This document shows, one piece after another, positions 53,124 to 62,755 of a DNA stretch of 64,000 bases (within the stretch, counting starts at the first letter, position 1; every line of letters begins with the position of its first letter). Under the pieces are notes generated by a model, which saw nothing but the letters and a program-made list of their open reading frames with translations, was not told the DNA's origin and ran no database searches. This DNA comes from Sulfitobacter aestuariivivens. Lineage in GTDB: Bacteria; Pseudomonadota; Alphaproteobacteria; Rhodobacterales; Rhodobacteraceae. The position numbers and the translations under genes were made by a program. The stretch lies in NCBI RefSeq assembly GCF_014763045.1, contig NZ_JACTAG010000001.1:310001-374000 (forward strand), in the 5' to 3' direction.

Positions 53124-54139
53124 TTGGGATGCCTCAACCGCGGATTGGCCAAGATTGAGACGACGTCGGCAATCAGGTTCAGGCCGATGTAGACCGCCGC
53201 AAATATCAAACCGCAGGCCTGCACAACGGGCACGTCTCGTTTGCTGACGTGGTCCACAAGGTACTGCCCCATGCCTGGATAGGCAAAGACGACCTCGACC
53301 ACCACAACGCCCACGACCAGATAGGCCATGTTGATCATCACCACGTTGACGATAGGCGCGATGGCGTTCGGGAAGGCGTGTTTGCGGATGATCTTGAGCA
53401 TCGCCATGCCCTTGAGCTCTGCGGTTTCAATATAGGCGGACTGCATCACATTGAGGATCGCAGCGCGCGTCATACGCATCATATGCGCCAGCACCACCAG
53501 CGTCAGTACCATGATCGGGATGGTTATCGACTTGATCTTGTCGATCAGGCTCATGGAGTCGTTGATCAGCGCGACGGACGAGAACCGGAAGTTCGAAAGC
53601 AGCCATTGCTGCATCGGGTCGCCCAGGAATTCGGCGGCATTGATCCAAGCGGGCAACTGGATGGCCAGCACGAAAATCAGGATATAGCCGATCATAAATT
53701 CAGGGATCGAAATGGTTGTGAGGGTCACGGCCGAGATCAGCTTGTCCGGCCAGCGGTTCTTGTAGCGGACCGCGACAAGCCCCAGTGTGATGGCCAGCGG
53801 GACCGAGATCACGGCCGCCCAGAAGGCCAGGAACAGCGTGTTCTTCAGGCGCGTGCCGACACTATCGGCAATGTCGCGGCCATTCGTAAGTGCGGTGCCA
53901 AGGTCACCTTGCAGGAACCCACCAAGCCATTGGAAATAACGGGTCACAGGCGGGTCGTTCAGACCCAGCTCTGCACGGAGGTTGGCCAGCGACTCAGGCG
54001 TGGCCGACTGGCCAAGGATCTGCTGTGCCACGTCCCCGGGCAGCATCATCGTGCCCGCGAAGATCAGTATGGAGGCTGCAAAGAGCAGCAGGATGCCCAG
54101 CGCAATGCGCTGGGCAACCAGTTTGATGACGGGATGCAC
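53120..54139 (-). CDS. Oligopeptide-type ABC permease, DppB-like
   Basis: A 339-residue permease with six helices, the DppB-type periplasmic segment (LGLNDPPVTRYFQWLGGFLQGDLG, here split in two pieces) and the EAA loop KGMAMLKIIRKHAFPNA. It starts with GTG, with AAGGGG 7 bases upstream. Pairs with the DppC-like permease through an ATGA overlap. Confidence 0.9.
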   Translation of the reverse strand: MHPVIKLVAQRIALGILLLFAASILIFAGTMMLPGDVAQQILGQSATPESLANLRAELGLNDPPVTRYFQWLGGFLQGDLGTALTNGRDIADSVGTRLKNTLFLAFWAAVISVPLAITLGLVAVRYKNRWPDKLISAVTLTTISIPEFMIGYILIFVLAIQLPAWINAAEFLGDPMQQWLLSNFRFSSVALINDSMSLIDKIKSITIPIMVLTLVVLAHMMRMTRAAILNVMQSAYIETAELKGMAMLKIIRKHAFPNAIAPIVNVVMINMAYLVVGVVVVEVVFAYPGMGQYLVDHVSKRDVPVVQACGLIFAAVYIGLNLIADVVSILANPRLRHPK

Positions 54140-54149
54140 GCGCTACCCC

Positions 54150-55757
54150 TTAGGCCGCTTTCCAAGTCTTCTTGAAGGCGTACCAGTTCATCTGCGGGCC
54201 ATTGGGATCGCCTTCAAAGCCAAGAACGTCATTCGACACAGCGTCGATGAAGTCATTGAACATCGGCAGGATCAGGCCGCCTTCTTCACGGAGCATGCGG
54301 CCCATCTTGGAGTAGATCTCCTTGCGCTTGGCCTCGTCCAGCTCGGCGCGTGCCTCCAGCAGCATCGCGTCGAACTCGTCGCGCTTCCAGCGGGTATCGT
54401 TCCAGTCGGCGGTGGACAGATACGCGGTGGCGTACATCTGATCCTGAACCGGACGACCGCCCCAGTAAGAGCAGCAGAAGGGCTGCACGTTCCACACTTC
54501 GGACCAATAACCGTCGTTGGGCTCACGCTTGACTTCCAGCGGGATACCCGCCGCCTGGCAGGACTGCTGGAAAAGCGCGGCAGCATCGACCGCACCGGGG
54601 AAGGCACCATCCGCAGTACGCAGAATGATGGGGCTGCCATCATGGCCGGATTTCTTGTAATGCTCGGCCGCTTTCTCAAGCGAGAATTCGCGCTGCGGGA
54701 TCGTGTCATCAAACAGCGGATAGGCCGCGTTGATGGGCATGTCATTGCCGACACCACCATAGCCCTGAAGGATCTTGTCCACCATTTCCTGGCGGTTCAT
54801 GGCGTATTTCAGCGCAAGACGCAGGTCGTTGTTGTCAAACGGCGCCGTGTCGATATGCGCGATGAATACATAATGGCCCCGGCCTGAAACGTTCTGCACG
54901 CTCAGTGTTGGTGCGCGGTCAAGGAGCTTGGCGATCTTGGGTTCAACGCGGTTGATGGTGTCAACCTGACCGGACTGCAACGCCGCAGTACGTGCAGTGG
55001 CGTCGTTCAGAACGATCACTTCGACACGGTCATAGTGTGCGGTTTGGGTCTGGTCCCCGCCCCAATAGTCGTCGCGGCGCGTCGCCGTGGCGCGCACGCC
55101 GGGCTCGAAATCTTCCATGACGTAGGCACCGGTGCCAATCGCCGCCGCAGGATCGTCCATGCCGCCACCGGGCTGGATCATCAGGTGATAATCAGCCATC
55201 AGATAGGGCAGGTCAGCGTTGCCGGTTTCCAGTTCAACGACGAAGTTCATACCGTCGACGGACATCGCCTTGATGCCCTTCATGATGCCAAGCGCACCGG
55301 ATTTGGAATCTTCGTTCGAGTGCCGCTCCATTGTTTGCATCACGTCTTCGGCGGTCACGGCATTGCCGTTTGAGAACATGCAGTTCTCACGGATCTTGAA
55401 GGTCCAGGTGGAGGCATCGGCGGAGCCTTCCCAGCTTTCGGCGACCAGACCGGTGAGCGAGCCGTCGGCCTCAACCTCGACCAGGGTTTCGCCCCAGAGC
55501 TGACCGATGGCAATCGGCACGTCGGAAGCCCATGTCGCGGGGTCTTGCGTATTGGTGGATTCACCGCCCTGCACACCCATGCGGAAGGTGCCGCCAGCTA
55601 CGGGTGTCGCGTGGCCATCGGCCTGCGCCTGCTTGGCCAGCATGGAATTGGCAACCGCAGCCGTCACGCCGAGTGCCGCCGCGCGCGCAACGAATTCACG
55701 GCGGGTCATGTTGCCCGCGGCAACCTCACCTGTGAGGTGCTTCAAGTCGTTCTTCAT
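54150..55757 (-). CDS. Family 5 ABC substrate-binding protein, Tat signal
   Basis: A 535-residue SBP_bac_5 protein with a twin-arginine signal (TRREFVARAAALGVTAA, about 18-34). The mature fold matches oligopeptide/dipeptide receptors. GGGAG lies 7 bases before the ATG. It is the first gene of the transport operon, as expected for the receptor. The ligand is unknown; the neighbouring CocE-type hydrolase suggests a peptide or ester substrate. Confidence 0.9.
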   Translation of the reverse strand: MKNDLKHLTGEVAAGNMTRREFVARAAALGVTAAVANSMLAKQAQADGHATPVAGGTFRMGVQGGESTNTQDPATWASDVPIAIGQLWGETLVEVEADGSLTGLVAESWEGSADASTWTFKIRENCMFSNGNAVTAEDVMQTMERHSNEDSKSGALGIMKGIKAMSVDGMNFVVELETGNADLPYLMADYHLMIQPGGGMDDPAAAIGTGAYVMEDFEPGVRATATRRDDYWGGDQTQTAHYDRVEVIVLNDATARTAALQSGQVDTINRVEPKIAKLLDRAPTLSVQNVSGRGHYVFIAHIDTAPFDNNDLRLALKYAMNRQEMVDKILQGYGGVGNDMPINAAYPLFDDTIPQREFSLEKAAEHYKKSGHDGSPIILRTADGAFPGAVDAAALFQQSCQAAGIPLEVKREPNDGYWSEVWNVQPFCCSYWGGRPVQDQMYATAYLSTADWNDTRWKRDEFDAMLLEARAELDEAKRKEIYSKMGRMLREEGGLILPMFNDFIDAVSNDVLGFEGDPNGPQMNWYAFKKTWKAA

Positions 55758-55875
55758 CTAGGTTCTCCCAATTGGAATCATGCGCTTTTGCGCTTGTTTA
55801 TTGATTGATGGGCCAAGTTTGCGCATCCCGCGCTATATCGCAAGTATTAATGCGCCCTTTTGTACGACGCCTGTG

Positions 55876-57870
55876 TCACGTTCCGAAACGCTCAATCCTG
55901 TCTTCAATCTCACGTTGGTAGATCAGCGCGTCGTTTTCGTAGGCTTCCAGTGTTGCGGTAAGGTGAAAATGTGTGGCGTCAGACCACATCTGGCTGCGGG
56001 TCTCGGTGCGTAGCCTGATGTCATCTCGCTCCAACTCATCGGTCCAGTGACAGATGCCGCGGGCGCTCAATGGATCGTCTGGACAAATGTCCCAGCGTTC
56101 GCGCGCGACAGAGCCGTTGATCAATCCGTGATCGCTGTCTCGGACCTTGCCAAAGTCATCCTCGATGATCAGCGATACCCTACCGGTTGCCATATCGACC
56201 TCTTGGCGGCGGACATGGATTTCATCGCGCAGCGTTTCGGTTTCCCACGCAGGCGCGGCATCGGGCGGTGGAAAGGATACCTCATCCCGCGTTCCCGAAG
56301 GACGTTGGGGCAGGGTGATCTGACCCTCCTGCAGGGTCAGGGTGGCTGCTGTCGGTGCGGGCCAGATCAGGGGCCAGTACGCCGTTGAAATTGCGATGCG
56401 CAGCCGGTGCCCCTTCGGCACACGGTAGGCAATGTGATCGAGGGCAAGTGCCACATCTGTCTGAGATCCTGCAACCATAGGTTCTGGCGCAGCGTGGTCT
56501 TTGCGGTGGCTCAGGTTGAGAACTCCGTAAGTGATCCGTGTGGATGCCCCATCCGGATGGATATGGTTCAGCCGAACGGCAATCTGTCCATGCGGCTGGT
56601 CACTGGTCACCTTGAGCGCGATACGCGGGGCCCCGACGATATCCATGTCCTGCGCCAATGGCCCGCTGTCAAAGCAGGCCGAAAGCGCATCGTCTTCCCG
56701 CTGATCCCCGGGCAGCTCCGGCCCCAACCAGATCGCGCAGTACTCACCACCTCCCGCACCGCAATGGGCGGGCGAGGCGACCGAGACAGCAAGCGGATCC
56801 TGCTGGGGATGCAACCCCTGATCCGTCAGATAAAGCGTCTCGAGATCCAGATGCGATGTGGCGCCGGTTTCTTCTGCAATCCAGAGTCCCGGCCGTTCCG
56901 CATACCACCGTTTCGGGCGCACACCGTCCATAAGGTATGCGCGATAGTCCGGATCGTCTTCAACACCGGTGTCGATGTCCTTGAGCCAGCGATCCCACCA
57001 TCTGAGCGCCTCTTGCAAAAAGCCAATACGCGGCTCTGGCACGGCAAAATGCGGATACTTGTGCACCCACGGTCCCACAATCCCCTTGGCACCGGGCAGC
57101 GCCTCGACCAGTTGCGGCACCGCGTTTTTATAGGCATCGCCCCAGCCGCCGACGGCCAGCACCTTGGCCTTGATCGTGTCGTAGCTCTCGATGACAGAGC
57201 CGTGTTTCCAATAGGCGTCCCGGGTCTGATGGCGCAGCCAGACCGACGGCAGAAAGGGCTCATTCTCCAACCGATCGAGCCAGATCGCGCGCCAATCGTC
57301 ACGCAGCGCCGGATCCGGCGCGCGGCTGGAGTAGGACCACATTGTCGCCCCCCAGCCAAGATTTTCGTTTAGCAGGCAACCGCCCTTGTAGTGAATGTCA
57401 TCCGCATAGCGATCCACGGTAGAGCAAAGCGTCACCACCGCTTTCAACGCATCGGGAGCCATCGCGGCCACCTGCAATCCGTTAAAACCTCCCCAGCTGA
57501 TCCCCATCATCCCGACGCGCCCGTTGCACCACGGCTGGGCCGCGAGGTGCGCGATGACTTCGACGGCATCGTCGAGCTCTTGTTGGGTGTATTCATCCTC
57601 CATCAGGCCGTGGCTATCCCCATTACCGCGCATGTCGACCCGCACGCAGGCATAGCCGCGCGCGGCAAACCACGGATGGGTCAGCGCATCACGGGCTGTT
57701 GTGCCGTCGCGCTTGCGGTAAGGCAGGTATTCCAGAATGACCGACACCGGGTCATCACCCGCGTCCTGTGGCATCCAGACCCGGGCCGACAACCGGCATC
57801 CGTCCGACATCACGATGCCCCTATCCGGGTCTTCGATCACGTCACGTAAGGTGTTGGAAGAAGTATGCAT
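55876..57870 (-). CDS. CocE/NonD-family hydrolase
   Basis: A 664-residue peptidase S15/CocE-type hydrolase. The catalytic domain has GISWGG (S125 nucleophile) and YLPYRKRD (49-56). A C-terminal jelly-roll (X-Pro dipeptidyl-peptidase C-terminal type) fills about 330-655. Family members cleave X-Pro dipeptides, cocaine-like esters or acyl groups. ATG 57870 is chosen from family length and the conserved MSDGCRL start; ATGs farther upstream (57942, 58008) add unmatched residues. It lies 118 bases before the importer operon on the same strand, so it may act on the imported compound. Confidence 0.85.
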   Translation of the reverse strand: MHTSSNTLRDVIEDPDRGIVMSDGCRLSARVWMPQDAGDDPVSVILEYLPYRKRDGTTARDALTHPWFAARGYACVRVDMRGNGDSHGLMEDEYTQQELDDAVEVIAHLAAQPWCNGRVGMMGISWGGFNGLQVAAMAPDALKAVVTLCSTVDRYADDIHYKGGCLLNENLGWGATMWSYSSRAPDPALRDDWRAIWLDRLENEPFLPSVWLRHQTRDAYWKHGSVIESYDTIKAKVLAVGGWGDAYKNAVPQLVEALPGAKGIVGPWVHKYPHFAVPEPRIGFLQEALRWWDRWLKDIDTGVEDDPDYRAYLMDGVRPKRWYAERPGLWIAEETGATSHLDLETLYLTDQGLHPQQDPLAVSVASPAHCGAGGGEYCAIWLGPELPGDQREDDALSACFDSGPLAQDMDIVGAPRIALKVTSDQPHGQIAVRLNHIHPDGASTRITYGVLNLSHRKDHAAPEPMVAGSQTDVALALDHIAYRVPKGHRLRIAISTAYWPLIWPAPTAATLTLQEGQITLPQRPSGTRDEVSFPPPDAAPAWETETLRDEIHVRRQEVDMATGRVSLIIEDDFGKVRDSDHGLINGSVARERWDICPDDPLSARGICHWTDELERDDIRLRTETRSQMWSDATHFHLTATLEAYENDALIYQREIEDRIERFGT

Positions 57871-58183
57871 GTGCGGAACGTCCCGACCGCCAGAAGATTT
57901 GTCAACTGCTGTATCGCGGTCTGTGCGTCCGAAAGCGACCATTAGTCCTTTGAAATGAATCGCATAACCCCGGTCTGGCATCGACCAGCGGACCGGCACG
58001 CAACACATCTGCAGGTTTAGGGGAACGATAGAAATAAAAAGACTCTAGCCTTGTGAAGGCTTTAGCGGTATCCAAGTCCCACGAACACGAATGCACGGCG
58101 CGCTCGAACGGGCCGGCTTTGTCAAAAAAGAAAACATAAGAAGGTCCGCATAGAACGGGCCTTTGAGGTAGAGTGGTGGTGTT

Positions 58184-61100
58184 ATGAAGGCGATTGATTT
58201 CGTCGTCCGCGATGGTGCGGGCGGACTGGAACGTGGTACGGTATCGAGTGATGCAAGGTCCTACGTGATCACGGCCGAGACGGGCCAGGAAATTTCCCTA
58301 AATCTGCGACAGACGGACCTGCAAGGACAGGTGCGCTCGGGCAATGATCTGGTGATCACGCTGGCGGACGGCAGGGTCATCACCATTGATAACTTTTTTG
58401 ACGGTGGCGCAAATCCCAATCGGCTGTTTGTGTCTTCCGATGGCTACCTCAATGAGGTGACCCTGGTCGATCAGGGCACCGGAGAGCTTTACGCACAGTT
58501 CGGACCGACCGAGCAGTGGGGCAAATGGAGCCCGTCAGACGACCTTATCTATCTTGGCGGAACAGAAGTGGCGAATGTCGGCGCGGACAACGAAGTGTCC
58601 ATGCTGGGCGCACCTTTGCTGGGCGGCCTTCTGGGCGGCGGCGCGGGTGTCGCAGCGGCGGTTGTGGGCGGCGCTGGTGTCATCGCCGGCGTTGGCGGCG
58701 GCAGCGGCGGCGACGGCGCCCCGGGACCAGTCGCGCCCTTCGTTGACGATCCTGACAGCAATACGAACATCGGCGGCGACGATACGGCGCCGCATGCCAT
58801 CACTGTCACCGGTGGGGGGGCACCCGGCGATGCGGTGCTCATCATGATCGGGGATGCCCAGGTCGAAACAAGCATCGGCGATGACGGGACGTTTGAAGCC
58901 ATCTTTGAAGGCGACAATTTCCCTGCCGATGGCATCTATGAGACCATTGTCGTGGTGACCACCGCAACCGGGGATGAAACGCTTGATGGCCCGGGTTATC
59001 ACATCGATACAACACCGCCCGACGTGGCCGTGTCCTCAGGCACTGATTCAGTTGGGGACTTTTTCAACGCGGCGGCCTTTGAGGACGGCGTGTTGCTTAC
59101 CGGCACAGGTGAGGCGGGTGCGACCCTGTCGCTGACAATTTCCGGGGTCACACAGACCACAGTGATCGATGCAGACGGCAAATGGTCTGCACTCTGGGCA
59201 AACGGCACGCTTGATGCAGGCGAATACACCTCCGGTGTTACCATTGTGGCTGCGGATGCCTTCGGCAACACGACCACGATCACCGATACAGTCGTGATCG
59301 ACACCGTAAGCAACGTCACCATCGATACCGAAAACGTTGAGACCGACGGCATCGTCAATGCGGATGAACGCGAAGATGGCGTGACCCTGACCGGCACCGC
59401 GCAGGCCGGATCGAGCGTTTTGGTCACTTTTGGCACGGGGTCGCATCAGGCCACGGTCGATGCGAATGGGAACTGGTCGGCTGACTTTGCCATGAGCGAA
59501 ATACCAACCGGAGAGCTTGCCGCGACGGTGACCGCCGTGGCGACTGACAGCTTTGGCAATACGTCGACAGCCAGCGGCGAGGTTGATATCGACACATTGG
59601 TGCGCGACTTTGGCTTTACCGGAACTACCGGTGGCGCAGATGGTGTGATCAACATTGCCGAGGCCGCCAGCGGGTTCACAATGACAGGGACAACCGAACC
59701 GGGTGCGACCGTTTCGGTAACCATGAACGGGTTCACTCACCAGGCCACGGTGGCCGCGAATGGCACCTGGTCGGCGGATTTCGCCGCAAGCGAGATTCCC
59801 ACTGGCGAACAGACGGTTGTCATGTCGGCGACCGCCACAGACATCGCCGGCAACACCGAGACAATCACCCAAAACGTGATTGTGGACCGCGATGCTGGTG
59901 TGCTGACCATCGACAGCCCGATCGAAGGCGATGACATCGTCAGCGCCGCAGAGGCCAGCGATGGCGTCATTCTGACAGGCACCACAAATCCCGGTGCAAC
60001 TGTCACCGTGACCATGGGCGGCTTTACTCACGAAGTGCTTGCCAATCCCAGCGGACAATGGGCCGCGAATTTCGCAGCAAGCGAAGTCGCACCGGGCGAC
60101 TACATCGCCAATATTCTTGCCACGACTGTGGACAGTGCGGGTAACCCGCTGAATGCGACCTCCTCTGTGCGCGTAGATACGCGCGTCGACAACCTCAGCA
60201 TCGATACCGGCGCGGTCGGGGGCGGCGACAATATTCTGAATGCGGCTGAGCGGCTTGCAGGTGGCGGTGTTCAGATCACCGGCACGACCGAAGTCGGTTC
60301 GACTTCTGTCATCGTGGATCTGGGCGGGCAGCAGGTGAATGCGGCTGTGGATGCGGCAGGGAACTGGACGGCTGTCTTCAGCGCGGCGCAACTGGCACGG
60401 GGCACCTACGAGGCGCCGATCACGGTCACCGCGACGGATCATGTCGGCAACGTCGACAGCGTCAGCGGCACGATTCAGGTAGATACCGAAGTTGTGCCGT
60501 TCTCTATGACCGAAACAGGCGGCGGCGCGGATGACTTTGCCAACGCGGCGGAGGCTGCAACAGGTATCGATCTTGGCGGACAGGTCGAAGCGGGATCAAC
60601 TGTGGTCGTGAACTTTGACGGCACGGATCACGCGGCGAGCGTGGATGCGGCGGGCAACTGGTCGCTGACAATCCCACCGGTCGCTATCAGGCCCGGCACC
60701 TATGCGGCAGCGATCAGCGTGACAGCGACAGATGCGGCAGGCAATGTCGCGACGATCAATGACACGCTGGGCATCGACACCGAAGCGCCCGAAGGGCCGG
60801 TCATCGCCTCGTACACACGTGACGGCGACGGTATCAGGGGCATCTCGACCGAGATGAGCGAAGATGATCTTGGCGTCTATCAGGTGACCGATGCGGGTGC
60901 CGTAAATGCGATCAACGCCCTTCAGGCGGATATCCCCGTGCTGGGCGAAACCGCGTTCCAATTCAACAGCGAGGTGCCGGATGGCTCTCATCTGGTGATC
61001 ACCGCAACGGATGATGCGGGTAACTCTTCGGGCACGTATGTCGTGCTGGACGACGAGGCCGCAGCGACCCAAGTTACGCTGGACGCCAGCGCGCTGGGTA

Positions 61101-61351
61101 GTTTCAACATCGAAACGCTGGATCTGAGCTTTGCGGAAGAAGGCAATCTGACGATAGACGCGGCAACGCTGCTTGCACTGTCATCGAACACCAACGAATT
61201 GCAGATCAATGGTGGTGCGGATGACACGGTCACGATCTCCGACGCAGTCGCCGCAGGAAGCGAGGTACGCGATGGCCAGACCTATACGATCTACACGTTG
61301 GGTGATGAAGGCACGCTGATCATCGATGATAACGTCAACGTCGTCATCTAG
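58184..61351 (+). CDS. BapA-like Ig-repeat adhesin, type I secretion substrate
   Basis: A 1055-residue protein. Residues 1-130 match the BapA N-terminal prefix (MKAIDFVVRDGAGGLERGTV, GNDLVITLADGRVITIDNFF). A Gly/Ala-rich hydrophobic stretch (about 140-180) follows, as in adhesins held in the TolC channel. Seven Ig-like domains of 90-100 residues (about 195-875) come next, each with an ITGT/LTGT-type strand and an NGNWSADF-like motif. The C-terminal 150 residues hold a glycine- and aspartate-rich secretion-signal type end (DDTVTISDAV...LIIDDNVNVVI). No RTX nonapeptides were seen. The genes for the exporter follow directly. Confidence 0.9.
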   Translation: MKAIDFVVRDGAGGLERGTVSSDARSYVITAETGQEISLNLRQTDLQGQVRSGNDLVITLADGRVITIDNFFDGGANPNRLFVSSDGYLNEVTLVDQGTGELYAQFGPTEQWGKWSPSDDLIYLGGTEVANVGADNEVSMLGAPLLGGLLGGGAGVAAAVVGGAGVIAGVGGGSGGDGAPGPVAPFVDDPDSNTNIGGDDTAPHAITVTGGGAPGDAVLIMIGDAQVETSIGDDGTFEAIFEGDNFPADGIYETIVVVTTATGDETLDGPGYHIDTTPPDVAVSSGTDSVGDFFNAAAFEDGVLLTGTGEAGATLSLTISGVTQTTVIDADGKWSALWANGTLDAGEYTSGVTIVAADAFGNTTTITDTVVIDTVSNVTIDTENVETDGIVNADEREDGVTLTGTAQAGSSVLVTFGTGSHQATVDANGNWSADFAMSEIPTGELAATVTAVATDSFGNTSTASGEVDIDTLVRDFGFTGTTGGADGVINIAEAASGFTMTGTTEPGATVSVTMNGFTHQATVAANGTWSADFAASEIPTGEQTVVMSATATDIAGNTETITQNVIVDRDAGVLTIDSPIEGDDIVSAAEASDGVILTGTTNPGATVTVTMGGFTHEVLANPSGQWAANFAASEVAPGDYIANILATTVDSAGNPLNATSSVRVDTRVDNLSIDTGAVGGGDNILNAAERLAGGGVQITGTTEVGSTSVIVDLGGQQVNAAVDAAGNWTAVFSAAQLARGTYEAPITVTATDHVGNVDSVSGTIQVDTEVVPFSMTETGGGADDFANAAEAATGIDLGGQVEAGSTVVVNFDGTDHAASVDAAGNWSLTIPPVAIRPGTYAAAISVTATDAAGNVATINDTLGIDTEAPEGPVIASYTRDGDGIRGISTEMSEDDLGVYQVTDAGAVNAINALQADIPVLGETAFQFNSEVPDGSHLVITATDDAGNSSGTYVVLDDEAAATQVTLDASALGSFNIETLDLSFAEEGNLTIDAATLLALSSNTNELQINGGADDTVTISDAVAAGSEVRDGQTYTIYTLGDEGTLIIDDNVNVVI

Positions 61352-61438
61352 GCACTGAAGAAAAGACTGGTAGGCGCGGGCACCAAACGATCCGGGCCAC
61401 CACAAAAAACATAATAATCCGCACGTTAGAGGCAGGAC

Positions 61439-62755
61439 ATGGGGCACGGTGTAACAAGGGCAGGATTGGTGTGCGCAACTGCGTTCATCCTGACAGGTTG
61501 TCTGTCGGATATGGGTGGCAATGGCGAAGGCTTTGTGTCGCGGTTGATGACCACGGACCACACAAAGGTCGGCAAACCTACACATGCTGAGAAGGTGAAT
61601 GCTGAAAGCGTAATCATTCAGGGGCTCACCGCGCGCCGCTCTGCACTGCCGGATGGCAGCACCTTTGATCAGGTCGCCACCTCAGTTCTGGCCGCGTATT
61701 CGCGCGCCGCAGAAGCCGAATTACGCGCCGCGCGCCTGCGGTCCGAGGCCGCCTCCAAGAATTGGCTGCCCAAAATCGGGCCCAGCATTTCCCTGACATC
61801 GCTCAGCTCTGTTGTGGCCAATCTGGTCGTGGATCAGGTGCTCTTTGACAATGGTCGCCTGAAAGGCGAACGCGCGTTTGCCATTGCGGACGTTGAAGTT
61901 GCCGCTGTGTCGCTGGCACAAGATACCAATGCGCGGGTCCATTCGGCACTTGGCCTTTACACTGACGCGGTTGAAGCACGCGAGAAAGCAGCCCTGGCTC
62001 AGACTGCCCTGCAGGACATGGGCCATTTCGCCTGGATCATGGAAGAACGTGTGAAAGGCGGCGTGTCAGATTTGTCTGAGTACAATGTCATGATCCAGAA
62101 ACTTGATGAAATCAAAGCGGAAAACCGTGCCAATGCCGAACACGCGGCGACCTCATTGGCCGAACTGAATGCCATGTCGATCCAGCCGTTGGATGACCTG
62201 CGCGGTGTGCCGCGCTTTGCGGTTTCACCCGATGCCGCCCAACCATTGACAGTCACCCTGGCCGAGGCTGAAAAGACGCGCGCCATCGCCGCCGCCAAGG
62301 TGGAGCGTGCTAGCAATCTGCCCGGACTTTCCGCCGGAGGAACTGTGGGAGAGGAGGCGACCTTTGGGCTGCAGGTGAAATCCGAGAAACTGCTGGGTCT
62401 GGGCACCGGGGCATCATTGGAGGCCATCGAAGCTGCCAGCGAAGCAGCCGGGCGTCGCGTCAGTCAGGCCAACGAAGATGCCAACCGCACCTTGCGCAAA
62501 CTCGAGGGTCAGATTGCAGCCAAGCAGCGCCAGTCCGATGAAGCGGCGCAACTGACCATCAAGGCCAAGGAAAACCTGCGGGTCTTCCGCGCACAGTTCG
62601 ACGCGGGCCAGCGGCAGGTGCTGGATGTGGTCGGGGTCTATGAAATCTATGCCCGTCAACAACAGGCCGAGGTCACGCTCAAGTACGAGGCTGTGCGCAT
62701 GCGCCTTGAGATGGCCGAACTGTTGGGCGTTCTCGCGGATGGGGATGCAATTTGA
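61439..62755 (+). CDS. TolC-family outer-membrane lipoprotein
   Basis: A 438-residue protein with a lipoprotein signal (lipobox LTGC, C21) and TolC-type coiled helices (two OEP-like halves, about 80-250 and 280-435). It forms the outer-membrane duct for the type I exporter. It lies 87 bases after the adhesin gene and overlaps the ABC gene by TTGA. Acylated TolC homologues are known in efflux systems; in type I secretion of adhesins they are also seen. Confidence 0.85.
   Translation: MGHGVTRAGLVCATAFILTGCLSDMGGNGEGFVSRLMTTDHTKVGKPTHAEKVNAESVIIQGLTARRSALPDGSTFDQVATSVLAAYSRAAEAELRAARLRSEAASKNWLPKIGPSISLTSLSSVVANLVVDQVLFDNGRLKGERAFAIADVEVAAVSLAQDTNARVHSALGLYTDAVEAREKAALAQTALQDMGHFAWIMEERVKGGVSDLSEYNVMIQKLDEIKAENRANAEHAATSLAELNAMSIQPLDDLRGVPRFAVSPDAAQPLTVTLAEAEKTRAIAAAKVERASNLPGLSAGGTVGEEATFGLQVKSEKLLGLGTGASLEAIEAASEAAGRRVSQANEDANRTLRKLEGQIAAKQRQSDEAAQLTIKAKENLRVFRAQFDAGQRQVLDVVGVYEIYARQQQAEVTLKYEAVRMRLEMAELLGVLADGDAI

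Noticed and set aside
53249-54175. Plus-strand frame of 308 residues rich in His, Asp, Arg and Gln
   Set aside because: Antisense shadow of the DppB-like permease; membrane-helix codons give such polar frames on the opposite strand.
59048-60442. Minus-strand frame of 464 residues
   Set aside because: Antisense to the Ig-repeat adhesin; it has no signal, and repeats keep the opposite strand open.
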